From NCBI GenBank assembly GCA_023387985.1, contig JAEWHC010000009.1, positions 1,116,001-1,180,000 of the forward strand: a stretch of 64,000 nt of DNA, written 5' to 3'. Shown here piece by piece: positions 35,147 to 44,064 of the stretch. A program made the position numbers and the translations under genes. The notes under the pieces were generated by a model. That model was not told the origin of the DNA. It did not search any database and worked only from the letters and a program-made list of their open reading frames with translations. Every line of letters begins with the position of its first letter. Position 1 is the stretch's first letter. The DNA is from Bacteroidota bacterium. Lineage in GTDB: Bacteria; Bacteroidota; Bacteroidia; Chitinophagales; Chitinophagaceae.

Positions 35147-36069
35147 GCCAGGAAGAACACGATAACAAGAAAGTAAATTCCACTCAACCGGAAAATGCAG
35201 GCGATGTTCAGCCAATGGAGGCAGAGGAGCAAACCTCCGAAGTTCAGGCTGAAGTGGAAGAGGGTGCAGAAAACGGAACCGGTGAGGATTTGGATGTTTT
35301 AGACCCGAGGATTTTGGAGCGCCGCAAGAAAGAAGCAGGCCTCGAGCACATCATTGACATACAAGGGCTGAAAAAATCCTTCGGTAAAAAGGAAGTATTG
35401 AGAAATATTAACCTGCAGGTGAAAAAAGGCGAAAATCTTGTTGTGCTTGGCAAGAGCGGAACAGGAAAATCTGTTACGCTCAAGTGCATAGTCGGTATGC
35501 TGGATCCGGATAAAGGTTCGGTAAAAGTTTTTGGTGATGAAGTTTCCAGGCTGAATGACGAAGACCTCAAAATTCTGAGGGAACGCATAGGATTTCTTTT
35601 CCAGGGGGGAGCGCTTTACGACAGTATGACGGTGGAGGCCAATATGGCTTTTGCTTTAAAAAGAGTATTGGGAATCCGTGATAAAGAACAGATCCATAAA
35701 CGTACCATGGCCGTACTAGAAGGCGTGGGACTGCAGGATGCATTGAAAAAAATGCCGGCTGACCTGTCAGGTGGTCAAAAAAAGCGGATTGCCCTTGCAC
35801 GAACATTGATTGTAAAACCGGAGATCATATTGTATGATGAGCCTACAACGGGTTTGGATACCATCACCAGCAAAGAAATCAGCGAACTGATCCTGACCAT
35901 GCAGCGAAAATATAACGCTACATCCATTGTAGTTACTCACGATATGAAATGTGCGGAAATTGTTGCCGACCGCATTGTGGTCATGAATGAAGGGGAATAT
36001 GTGGCAACCGGGACTTATGAAGAATTAATGAACAGTGAGGACGAATTTGTGCGTTCGTTCTTCCCTTAA
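35143..36069 (+). CDS. mlaF: MlaF-family ABC ATPase with acidic N-terminal extension
   Basis: The ATPase of the Mla importer. I place the start at the ATG at 35143, overlapping the mlaE stop (ATGA), for 308 residues; the frame is open to 35086 but that part lies inside mlaE. Motifs: Walker A VLGKSGTGKSV, signature LSGGQKKRIALAR, Walker B ILYDEPTTGLD and switch His in VTHD. The first 65 residues are unusual for MlaF: Glu-rich, low complexity and probably disordered. Confidence 0.93.
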   Translation: MSQEEHDNKKVNSTQPENAGDVQPMEAEEQTSEVQAEVEEGAENGTGEDLDVLDPRILERRKKEAGLEHIIDIQGLKKSFGKKEVLRNINLQVKKGENLVVLGKSGTGKSVTLKCIVGMLDPDKGSVKVFGDEVSRLNDEDLKILRERIGFLFQGGALYDSMTVEANMAFALKRVLGIRDKEQIHKRTMAVLEGVGLQDALKKMPADLSGGQKKRIALARTLIVKPEIILYDEPTTGLDTITSKEISELILTMQRKYNATSIVVTHDMKCAEIVADRIVVMNEGEYVATGTYEELMNSEDEFVRSFFP

Positions 36070-36082
36070 AAAAAGAATTATT

Positions 36083-36856
36083 ATGAAAGCATCAACTTCA
36101 CAAAAAGTAAAATTGGGATTGTTTACTGCTTTGGGCCTTGCCGTGCTCTTTGTTTTTGTATTTGTGATCGGCAGCCAGAAAAACATGTTCAGTAAAAAAA
36201 TCAATCTCTACGGTCAATTCAGCAATGTAACGGGATTAAAAACGGGTGGATTTGTGCGTTTTGCAGGGATCAATGTGGGAACGGTGGATCAGATTTCCAT
36301 CGTGAATGATACCACGGTACGTGTGGACCTGAGCGTAGAAAGAGATGTGCAGAAATTCCTGAAAAAAGATTCGCGTATGAGCATTGGCAGTGATGGACTC
36401 ATGGGGGATAAACTTGTGACACTAAGCCCCGGATCAGAAGGGCAGCCGATGATTGAAGACGGCGATGAAATTCCGGTGGTGAATCCCATGCAAATGGATC
36501 AGGTGATGGAGAAATTCGGCGCCATAACCGATGACGCAGGTATTGTAATCGCCAATCTTGCCGACATCAGCGACCGCGTAAATGCCGGGGAAGGCAGTCT
36601 TGGACGCCTGCTGTCGAGCGATCGCCTGGCCCGCAATATGGAGCAAACCATACAACAGACCGGGGAAACCGTGGACGAGATCAAGCGCGCCGCAGCGGGC
36701 TTTGGAGACAATATGGAGGCGGCTCAGGAATCTTTTTTGCTTCGGGGCGCCATCCGCAGAAAAGAACGCAAGGAAAAGCGGGAAGCTGAACAGGCTGCAA
36801 AAGAAGCCCAAAAGAAAACTGAAGAACAAAAACAGAAAACGGATCAAAAAAATTAA
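36083..36856 (+). CDS. mlaD: MlaD-family MCE protein
   Basis: Periplasmic lipid-binding subunit anchored in the inner membrane. From the ATG at 36083 (258 residues) there is one membrane helix (about 10-30), then an MCE domain (about 38-118) with 'GLKTGGFVRFAGINVGTVDQ' and 'SDGLMGDKLVTLSPGS'. Residues about 150-215 are helical, and the tail (about 220-258) is a highly charged Lys/Glu/Gln helix. Order mlaE-mlaF-mlaD makes a complete inner-membrane complex; mlaB and mlaC are absent, as is usual in this phylum. Confidence 0.9.
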   Translation: MKASTSQKVKLGLFTALGLAVLFVFVFVIGSQKNMFSKKINLYGQFSNVTGLKTGGFVRFAGINVGTVDQISIVNDTTVRVDLSVERDVQKFLKKDSRMSIGSDGLMGDKLVTLSPGSEGQPMIEDGDEIPVVNPMQMDQVMEKFGAITDDAGIVIANLADISDRVNAGEGSLGRLLSSDRLARNMEQTIQQTGETVDEIKRAAAGFGDNMEAAQESFLLRGAIRRKERKEKREAEQAAKEAQKKTEEQKQKTDQKN

Positions 36857-36914
36857 TAAGCCTGAATTTTATTCATATTTGACCTGCGATCGAAAAAGAT
36901 TTGGTCAGCATTTG

Positions 36915-39524
36915 TCAATTCAGCTTATTTTTTATTTCGTTCAATTTTAATAAGGCTTCCACCGGTGTCAAACGGTTGATATCTGTATTTTCCAAAGCTG
37001 AACGTATATTTTCAAAGACTTCGCTATGCGCGTCAAAAATGGAAAGCTGCATCTTTGGTGGCGGTATCTTTTCAATTTTATGTTTTAGGCCCCCATGCTG
37101 TTTATCGGCATCTTCTTGTTTTTGTTCCAGGGTTTTCAGGATTTGATTGGCCCTTTCAATCAGCAGCGTGGGCATGCCGGCCATTCTTGCCACATGAATG
37201 CCAAAGCTGTGGGTTGATCCACCGGGTTCCATTTTGCGAAGGAAAATGATCTTATTGCCGGCTTCCTTATGCGTTATGTGATAATTGTGAATGCCTTCAA
37301 ACATGTTTTCCAGGGCGTTGAGCTCATGATAATGGGTGGCAAACAAAGTTTTAGGTTTAAAATTGCTGTTGTGTAAGTATTCAGCAATGCTCCAGGCAAT
37401 GCTGATACCGTCATACGTACTGGTACCTCGCCCTATTTCATCAAGAAGCACCAGGCTGCGTTTGCTCAGGTTGTTGATGATGCTTGCAGTTTCGTGCATC
37501 TCCACCATAAACGTACTCTCGCCGCCAGACAAGTTATCACTTGCCCCAACCCGTGTAAAAATTTTATCCGTTAATGGCACTTTCGCCTTTGAACAGGGTA
37601 CAAAGCTTCCAAGGTGCGCCATGAGGGTAACCAGGGCAGTTTGCCGGAGCAAGGCACTTTTCCCACTCATATTCGGACCGGTAAGAATTATGATTTGCTG
37701 ATCGCCGGGGCTTAGCCGGATATCATTGGATATGTATATTTCTCCCGGAGGAAGATTGCATTCAATTACCGGGTGCCGCGAATCTTTAAAAAGCAATTCC
37801 AGATCGTCGGACATTTCCGGTTTGCAATAATTGTATTTAATCGCATTTTCCGCAAAAGCGGTAAGGCAATCCACTATAGCGGCTGTTTTGCCGTTGGTTT
37901 GTAAAGGCTCAATAAAATCCTGCAATTCCCCAAGCAATTTTTCAAAGAGCGACTCCTCAAGTGCCTGAATTTTTTCTTCCGCCCCAGTGATCTTTTCTTC
38001 GTATTCTTTCAATTCCGGCGTAATGTAACGCTCGGCGTTTACCAGGGTTTGCTTGCGGATCCAGTCTTCGGGCACTTTAGACTTATGTGCATTGGTTACC
38101 TCGAGGTAATATCCAAAAACATTATTGAAGCCGATTTTCAACGAACTGATGCCTGTTTTTTCGGACTCCTGATGTTGTAATCTTGCCAGGTACTGCTTAC
38201 CTGTACTCGCGATTTCACGCAGTTCATCCAGGCCGGCATCCACACCACCTGCAATCACACCCCCTTTGCTGATGGCCACCGCGGGATTTTCGCGGATCGT
38301 TCGTTCAATGCTTTCTGCCAGTGAATAGCAAGGGTTAAGGGCTTCGGCCAAACGCCTGAGATAAATATTTGTACTTTCATCCAATACCGTTTTCAGGGAT
38401 GCCATTTGCCTTAATGAACGGGAGATTTGAAGCACTTCCCGCGGGTTGATCTTTTTAAGCGGCACCTTGCTCACCAGCCTTTCGATATCGCCGCTCTGCT
38501 TCAGGCAAGATTTTATATTGTCTCTTACGGAAACGTGACCTGCCAAAAACTCTACGGCATCGTGGCGTTGTTTGATTTTTTCAATGTCAGAAAGGGGCAT
38601 GGCCACCCAGCGCCTCAATAGCCTTGCACCCATTGCCGTTTGCGTGGAATCGAGCACCGGCAGTAAACCTTTTCCTTCCCCTGAGGCAGTACCAAACAAT
38701 TCAAGGTTGCGTATTGTGAAACGGTCCATCCAGAGATGATCTTCCCGCACGACGCGTTGCATGCTCACCACATGTTGTAAATGCGGGTGCTCAGTTTCTT
38801 TAAGATAATGAAATACGGCTCCGGCCGCGGTAATGCCTGCGTCCATGTCTTCTATTCCAAAACCTTTGAGGTTTTGGGTTCCGAAATGCCGGTTGATCGT
38901 CTCTCTTGCAAAAGCCGCATCAAAAATCCATTCATCAAGCGCATAGGTAAAAAAGGAGTGACCAAAAAGTTCCTTGAATTTTTTTTGGTGCTGGCGCTGA
39001 AAAACCACTTCAGCGGGATGGAGGCTTTGCAGCAGTTTGTCGGCATATTCTGTGTCGCCTTCAGCAATGAAAAACTCCCCTGTGGAAATGTCAAGAAACG
39101 CAAGGCCGGTAAGATCTTTTGAAAAATGAACGCAAGCCAAAAAATTGTTGGTGTCATGCTGCAGCAATTTATCATTGGTGGCTACACCGGGGGTGACCAG
39201 TTCGGTAACTCCTCTTTTTACAATGCCCTTGGCTAATTTCGGATCCTCCAGTTGATCACAGATGGCCACCCGGTAACCGGCCTTTACCAGTTTGTGCAAA
39301 TACGTATCCAGGGCATGATGCGGAAATCCGGCCAGTTCACTGTCGTCTCCGCCATTGTTGCGTTTTGTAAGCGTAATGCCTAAGACCCCACTTGCCACAA
39401 CAGCGTCCTGGCCGAAAGTTTCATAGAAATCCCCTACACGAAAAAGCAAAATCGCATCCGGGTATTTCTGCTTGATTGCCCGGTGCTGTTGCATTAATGG
39501 AGTGTCCTTGAAACTTTTGGCCAT
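36915..39524 (-). CDS. mutS: DNA mismatch repair protein MutS
   Basis: Recognises mismatches and starts repair with MutL. The N-terminal mismatch-binding domain has the Phe-x-Glu motif in VGDFYETFG. The lever and clamp domains (about 250-570) are followed by the ATPase with Walker A 'LTGPNMSGKSALLRQTA', LLDEIGRGTSTYDG (Walker B) and FATHYHEL. At 869 residues it is full length. The promoter lies almost directly against the start codon. Confidence 0.98.
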   Translation of the reverse strand: MAKSFKDTPLMQQHRAIKQKYPDAILLFRVGDFYETFGQDAVVASGVLGITLTKRNNGGDDSELAGFPHHALDTYLHKLVKAGYRVAICDQLEDPKLAKGIVKRGVTELVTPGVATNDKLLQHDTNNFLACVHFSKDLTGLAFLDISTGEFFIAEGDTEYADKLLQSLHPAEVVFQRQHQKKFKELFGHSFFTYALDEWIFDAAFARETINRHFGTQNLKGFGIEDMDAGITAAGAVFHYLKETEHPHLQHVVSMQRVVREDHLWMDRFTIRNLELFGTASGEGKGLLPVLDSTQTAMGARLLRRWVAMPLSDIEKIKQRHDAVEFLAGHVSVRDNIKSCLKQSGDIERLVSKVPLKKINPREVLQISRSLRQMASLKTVLDESTNIYLRRLAEALNPCYSLAESIERTIRENPAVAISKGGVIAGGVDAGLDELREIASTGKQYLARLQHQESEKTGISSLKIGFNNVFGYYLEVTNAHKSKVPEDWIRKQTLVNAERYITPELKEYEEKITGAEEKIQALEESLFEKLLGELQDFIEPLQTNGKTAAIVDCLTAFAENAIKYNYCKPEMSDDLELLFKDSRHPVIECNLPPGEIYISNDIRLSPGDQQIIILTGPNMSGKSALLRQTALVTLMAHLGSFVPCSKAKVPLTDKIFTRVGASDNLSGGESTFMVEMHETASIINNLSKRSLVLLDEIGRGTSTYDGISIAWSIAEYLHNSNFKPKTLFATHYHELNALENMFEGIHNYHITHKEAGNKIIFLRKMEPGGSTHSFGIHVARMAGMPTLLIERANQILKTLEQKQEDADKQHGGLKHKIEKIPPPKMQLSIFDAHSEVFENIRSALENTDINRLTPVEALLKLNEIKNKLN

Positions 39525-39529
39525 ACCGC

Positions 39530-39558
39530 CAAAAATAAGCGAATTGAAATGGTTTCAA
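39530..39558 (-). promoter_or_regulatory. Promoter of mutS
   Basis: On the minus strand TTG (39558-39556), 18 bases, then TATTTTTG (39537-39530) match the Bacteroidota consensus. Only five bases separate the -7 element from the ATG, so the mRNA would have almost no leader. Confidence 0.6.
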
Positions 39559-39645
39559 CCCGGAGTTGTCCGCATTTTATTAAGGTTGCAATTTTGCAAA
39601 ATCCTTGTTCCGCTTTTGCCGGGTGTCCAAATTATAAGTGGCGAT

Positions 39646-41103
39646 TCAATGCCTTTTCCTTCTTCTCAAAATACCACCCGAAGCATCTTTGATGGTGGAG
39701 GCAAACATGAATGCCTGCGGATCAGCATCAAAAACAAGATTTTCCAGTTTGCGGAATTCAAGCCGTGTGATCACGGTAAAAATAATATCTGCTTCAGCGC
39801 TGATGTTGAAACGACCGGGCAAAAAGCCGCGTTCACCCTTGTAAACTGTGATGCCTTTCCCCATTTTGTTTACAAGCTGATGCTTGATGAGTTCGCTTTT
39901 ACTCGAAACAATGGTTACCCCTGTATAGGCCTGCAAACCTTCCACCACATAATCAATAGATCGTGTAGCGCAGAAATAGGTCAGGATGGAGTAAAGCGCG
40001 GTTTCAATGCCGAAAAATATGGCCGCAAGCGAAAAGATCATGATGTTGATGGCCATGATGATCTCAGAAATGGTAAATGAGGTTCTTTTCAACGTGTACA
40101 ATGCAAGTACTTCAATGCCATCAATGGCAGTACCGGCCCGCATGGCAAGACCTACACCAATGCCAAGGCAAACACCTCCGAAAATTGAAATAAGGAGTTT
40201 ATCGGCCGTGATGGCATAGTTGGGAATGATGGTTAGAAAAACTCCGAGCAACAAAATACTGATTGCAGCCCGGATGGCAAATTTGGCCCCGATAATGAAA
40301 TAAGAAGCAATAATAAAAGGCAGATTTAAAACCGATATGGTAATGGCGAGATTGAACTGCCTGATTTCGTGCACCAGCAGGGAAATGCCCGTGATGCCTC
40401 CATCGAAAAAATGATTGGGAACCATAAACAGCTTCAGCGCAACGGCCGCAATAAACGAACCGGCGATCAGAAGGAGGTAATCCAGGACATTTCCGTTCCT
40501 TTTCTCGCTGGCTACATTCATGGATTTGGTCAGCCTTTCTTTGAGTTGGAGAAGATTGAATTCTTTTTGTTTATTCAATACCCTCTGTGCGGTTGGTGTA
40601 AAATACCTGTGGTGATTTAAAAAATCTACCTGCGTCAATAGCCATTCTGTCTCTGATTTTAAATCCTGGGTACGCTGATTCTCTTCAAACAAGGCTGCAG
40701 CCCTTGATTCGTATTCGGTGGTGCCCAGGTAAAACAAATCGGCGTCGCAAAGAATTTCAGCGAGGAAATTTGTAGGCGTTTGAGGAATGCGTGTGCTGAG
40801 GATAAGATCACAGACCAAATTGATCTGATCTGACTTATAATTAAAATCCGGCAAAATTCTCCGGGCGTAATGACAGGAAGTTTCTTCATGCCGGTAGTAA
40901 TCCTGGATGTATCCCAAATCATGGAACAGGGCCGCAGTTTTCAAGATAATCAGATCATCCCCATGCACATTTTCTGCCTCTGCCAATTCTTCTGCGGCGG
41001 CTATTACATTCTCAGTATGTCGCAGGCTGTGATAAGTAAGATAGGCCGGAAGGCTTGAACTCATCTTGTCCGTAACGTATTCTTTCAGTTTAAAATACTC
41101 CAT
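39646..41103 (-). CDS. HD-domain / YitT membrane protein fusion
   Basis: Residues about 1-180 are an HD phosphohydrolase-like domain with metal ligands visible: His29, His61-Asp62 (ALFHDLG), His72, His78 and Asp120. Residues about 205-370 hold five to six membrane segments of the YitT family ('FDGGITGISLLVHEI', 'AMRAGTAIDGIEVLALYTLK'). Residues about 385-475 are the DUF2179 domain that usually ends YitT proteins. YitT proteins have no established transport or signalling role. The HD part could hydrolyse a nucleotide or phosphoester. It is transcribed alone, 120 bases upstream of the mutS start. Confidence 0.85.
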   Translation of the reverse strand: MEYFKLKEYVTDKMSSSLPAYLTYHSLRHTENVIAAAEELAEAENVHGDDLIILKTAALFHDLGYIQDYYRHEETSCHYARRILPDFNYKSDQINLVCDLILSTRIPQTPTNFLAEILCDADLFYLGTTEYESRAAALFEENQRTQDLKSETEWLLTQVDFLNHHRYFTPTAQRVLNKQKEFNLLQLKERLTKSMNVASEKRNGNVLDYLLLIAGSFIAAVALKLFMVPNHFFDGGITGISLLVHEIRQFNLAITISVLNLPFIIASYFIIGAKFAIRAAISILLLGVFLTIIPNYAITADKLLISIFGGVCLGIGVGLAMRAGTAIDGIEVLALYTLKRTSFTISEIIMAINIMIFSLAAIFFGIETALYSILTYFCATRSIDYVVEGLQAYTGVTIVSSKSELIKHQLVNKMGKGITVYKGERGFLPGRFNISAEADIIFTVITRLEFRKLENLVFDADPQAFMFASTIKDASGGILRRRKRH

Positions 41104-41752
41104 AACATCGATTGATTAATCTTTTACCCTTTCTGAAGGCTCGTTCCTTTTTTTTCGTGTCAAACCATTTAAAATATAGCTCCAGGTGCACAGGTTTCAA
41201 TGTCGCTTTTTTTTTAACCCGCAGACATTTTGAGTGGTAAAGGGTAAAAATAAGGACATTTTTTACCTGGAGCCTTTCCCGGGAAAATTAAATTTGGCTT
41301 CAATTGACCGGGAACGGCCTGATTTGCGGCGTTTAAGCCGGATCTGCAGGATAAGCCAACCTCAACTTCCAAATGCGGTATATGCCTGTCAAGAAATCAT
41401 TCACCTCGCTTTTCCAGGTATTGATGATTTGATCGGGCCCGTGTTGGTTTGCGCCTCTTTTCATTTAAAATTGTTGAAGCAGCGTGGATCTCATTGGCCC
41501 TTTTTCCGGAAATGTAGATTTAGTCTCCAGCTTCAAGGTTATGTAAAAGCCTGATGATGAAAACGATGCGTTATCCTTTCCCGGCATGTTGAATGAATGA
41601 ATTCCTGCTGAACTTGAAGGCACAAAGCGGATCCGGGCTGCTCAAAAACAAGTGGGGCCGATCATTTTTATGACCGACCCCGGGTTCCCTGCTGCTTTAC
41701 AAGTTAATAGACGATAATTTAACGTCAGGGTTTAAAGATAAATAAATTTTTT
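41104..41752. other. 650-base intergenic region
   Basis: Between the HD-YitT gene and a propeller gene. A plus-strand frame at 41234-41554 (106 codons) has no family likeness, no signal sequence and poor codon pattern, so I do not call it a gene. An imperfect 12-bp hairpin (41652-41680) lies about 75 bases past the propeller stop. GCTCCAGGT (41179) and its complement (41265) form a distant 9-bp pair of uncertain meaning. Confidence 0.4.
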
Positions 41753-42835
41753 TTACCATTTGACAATTGCTATTCTTCCTGCCGGACCGGCCAGGAGAGC
41801 ATATTTTTCGTCCGGTGCCATAGTTACCACGTGAAATGGCATTTGAGAAAAGTCTCTGAAACCAAAATGTCTCAGGCCATTTTCATCTTTCCGGGGTACT
41901 CCAAAAGCGATGCCGGAGGTTCCGCAAACAATTATCCGGTAATCTGAACTCACGGCAACCCCGCTCTTATAGCCTTCAAAACTGGGTAATATCCTCACCC
42001 TGTCCAAATCGGTATTGATCACAAAAAAATTGCTATCCGGCCTCTGCGGAACTGCAAAGTCCCCGCCCGTGACGAAAAAGAAATCATCTTTTACCGCCAT
42101 GCCATTGATGCCTGTGGTGTTTTTACCGCGCATCATCGGAATCCGGATTGTTTGTTTTACTCCTGGTTTCTTCAAACAGCCTTTCAAAAGCCAGATCTTG
42201 TTTTGATGGCCCCCTGTTGCAAATGCGGCCTTGGCGCCTGTAACAGTTCGGGATGTCAGCAAAATATTTGAGCCGCTGGCGGCGAAAATAGCATCTCCCG
42301 GTTGCGGCTGGGGCCGGTTATTAAAAGGAACTTCCTTCCAGGTTCGGCCATGGTTTTTGCTGTAAAGCATATAAAACCGGTCTTTCAGCGGGTCACCGAT
42401 CGCATACCCGCGTTTTCCCGCAAAATCCATGGCGTCCAGAAACATGCCTTCCTGGTCTTTAAAGAATACCCGGGCCCAGTTTTTTCCTCCATCGGTTGTG
42501 CGAAGGATGACCGCAGGATTATCTACAGCCAGCACCAATGCAGTCTGCGCGTCAAAAGCTTCAATATCACGAAAATCCCGGTTCTCATAGCCTGGCGGAT
42601 TCACCCATTCCCAGGTTTTTCCAGCGTCCCGTGATTTGCCAACGGTTCCTTTGCTGCCGCTTACCCAGGCGATCTCATTTGAAGGCATGCTTAGGCCACG
42701 GAAACTTGCCTGGCGTTGAGAGCTGTCTAAAAGAATGAATTCCTGGCCAAAAATTGAGGGTGGGGCAAATACAATGCTGAAAGTAAAATACAGGGTGAAG
42801 CGGAAAATAGAACTGGATTTAAAAAGCTTGGGCAT
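41753..42835 (-). CDS. Secreted beta-propeller protein (YCF48/BNR-like)
   Basis: A signal peptide (about 1-30, ends FGQ) is followed by a 330-residue propeller with three Asp-box-like motifs (SRDAGKTW, TTDGGKNW, SKNHGRTW) and repeated hydrophobic strands. This layout is common in Bacteroidota proteins labelled oxidoreductase or photosystem assembly factor, although nothing points to either role. No enzymatic residues can be named. It is transcribed alone. Confidence 0.75.
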   Translation of the reverse strand: MPKLFKSSSIFRFTLYFTFSIVFAPPSIFGQEFILLDSSQRQASFRGLSMPSNEIAWVSGSKGTVGKSRDAGKTWEWVNPPGYENRDFRDIEAFDAQTALVLAVDNPAVILRTTDGGKNWARVFFKDQEGMFLDAMDFAGKRGYAIGDPLKDRFYMLYSKNHGRTWKEVPFNNRPQPQPGDAIFAASGSNILLTSRTVTGAKAAFATGGHQNKIWLLKGCLKKPGVKQTIRIPMMRGKNTTGINGMAVKDDFFFVTGGDFAVPQRPDSNFFVINTDLDRVRILPSFEGYKSGVAVSSDYRIIVCGTSGIAFGVPRKDENGLRHFGFRDFSQMPFHVVTMAPDEKYALLAGPAGRIAIVKW

Positions 42836-43016
42836 TAAGGTGTTGCATTTACGTTTTCGGTCAAATACGCAAAATGGAAGATACGTGGTATTGGCCTATT
42901 GAAGGGTGAGGAAGGTTTAAATTAATGCTTTTTGCCTGGGTCCTGCAGTGTAAGATAACCTGGAGGGTATTCATTCAACAGGCCTTGTGAAGCTAAAGCG
43001 GAAAAGAACCAGGAAT

Positions 43017-43041
43017 AAAAAAACCCGGCCAAAAGACCGGG
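43017..43041 (-). terminator. Terminator of the BON / BON-LysM operon
   Basis: On the minus strand a 7-bp stem (CCCGGTC/GGCCGGG, one T-G pair) with TTTT loop is followed by seven T. It lies 20 bases past the LysM gene stop. Confidence 0.85.
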
Positions 43042-43061
43042 GGGATATGGTTCAGCTTAGT

Positions 43062-43445
43062 TTACTGGGGGATTTTCAGTTCCTGTCCGGGGTGGATCAG
43101 GTCGGGATTTCCTCCGATTACATCTTTATTTAGTTCATAAATGTCCTGCCAGCTTTTGCCATAGCGTTTGCCAATTTTTGAGAGGCTGTCGCCCGCTTTC
43201 ACAGTATAGGCTTCGCCTGCTTCGGCTTCGGATGCCGCAGGTGCATTGATATTCAAAACCAGATCTGCACTCCGGAAATCCGGGTCCAAACGGTCATAAA
43301 CATCCCAAAGTTCATCTTTTACCTGGGCTGAGGCGGCATCGCCATCAATGTACAATACGTTGTCTTGCTCTCTGATTGACAGATTGGCAACACCTTTTGC
43401 GTTGGCGGCGTTGATCAGTTCTGCATATTTATCCTGTAATGCCAT
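43062..43445 (-). CDS. BON-LysM protein (Kbp/YgaU-like)
   Basis: A 127-residue protein with a BON domain (about 20-70) and a C-terminal LysM domain (about 78-126: YTVKAGDSLSKIGKRYGKSW ... IHPGQELKIP). The order and size match Escherichia coli Kbp (YgaU), a cytoplasmic potassium-binding protein, and there is likewise no signal peptide. A similar ion- or stress-sensing role is inferred. It begins 12 bases after the BON lipoprotein gene, in one operon. Confidence 0.85.
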   Translation of the reverse strand: MALQDKYAELINAANAKGVANLSIREQDNVLYIDGDAASAQVKDELWDVYDRLDPDFRSADLVLNINAPAASEAEAGEAYTVKAGDSLSKIGKRYGKSWQDIYELNKDVIGGNPDLIHPGQELKIPQ

Positions 43446-43457
43446 AGTTTAAAAGTT

Positions 43458-43916
43458 TTACTTTACGTTTAATTGGTTTTCTACATTCTTTGGGTTCAAC
43501 GCCATAAGGGCCTGCATTAAATTGGGCAAATCGGCTTTGTTAATGGTTCCGGTAAGGGTTACAACACCATCATTAACGGTAGCGGCAACACCTTGATATT
43601 TGGCTACTTCAGCTGCAACTGCTGTAGCAAGCGCAGGATCGGCACTGATTTCCACAGGCGCTACGGTGAGGTTATTGGTAACAGATTTTACACCTTCCAC
43701 TGCTTTTGCATCGGCTTCAGCCTTAGCTTTTGCAGCATCATCAGCTACTTCGCCTGTTAGGGTTACCACGCCTTTTGTAACATCAACAGAAACACCGCTT
43801 CCAACAGAAGTTTCAACTTTTGCTTTAACATCAGCATCTTTGGGGCCGGATTTGCAGCTGGTAAACCCGAAGGCAAGGAAGGCCACCATAACAAGGCCAT
43901 AAATGTAATTTTTCAT
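43458..43916 (-). CDS. Lipoprotein with two BON domains
   Basis: The signal peptide ends in a lipobox (GFTSC, Cys about residue 21). Two BON repeats follow (about 28-88 and 92-152), each with the core VTLTGEV/VTLTGTI. This is an OsmY-like architecture, in which BON domains are thought to bind membranes or protein partners in the periplasm. The Ala-rich composition is typical. It is cotranscribed with the BON-LysM gene. Confidence 0.85.
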   Translation of the reverse strand: MKNYIYGLVMVAFLAFGFTSCKSGPKDADVKAKVETSVGSGVSVDVTKGVVTLTGEVADDAAKAKAEADAKAVEGVKSVTNNLTVAPVEISADPALATAVAAEVAKYQGVAATVNDGVVTLTGTINKADLPNLMQALMALNPKNVENQLNVK

Positions 43917-43998
43917 TGAGTCTAAGATTTTTTAATGAGATACAAGATTACAAAATTTTTTACGCTTTGAGGTTTTAAAGTTTGTGTTAATAAACCAA

Positions 43999-44031
43999 TT
44001 GCATCTTGTTTTAGCCGAAAAGCTAAATTTG
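43999..44031 (+). promoter_or_regulatory. Possible promoter of the parE operon
   Basis: TAAATTTG (44024-44031) matches the -7 consensus. TTG occurs at 43999-44001 (22 bases away) and at 44006-44008 (15 bases away), neither at ideal spacing. Confidence 0.45.
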
Positions 44032-44064
44032 TTCGCCAAATCAAATTCCGATTAAAATAAGGCC

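Noticed and set aside
41179..41273. Widely spaced 9-bp inverted repeat (GCTCCAGGT / ACCTGGAGC)
   Set aside because: The arms are 77 bases apart with no supporting structure; such pairs arise by chance.
41234..41554. Open frame of 106 codons on the plus strand in a 650-base gap
   Set aside because: No signal peptide, domain or family pattern, uneven composition, and no promoter; looks like chance in an intergenic region.
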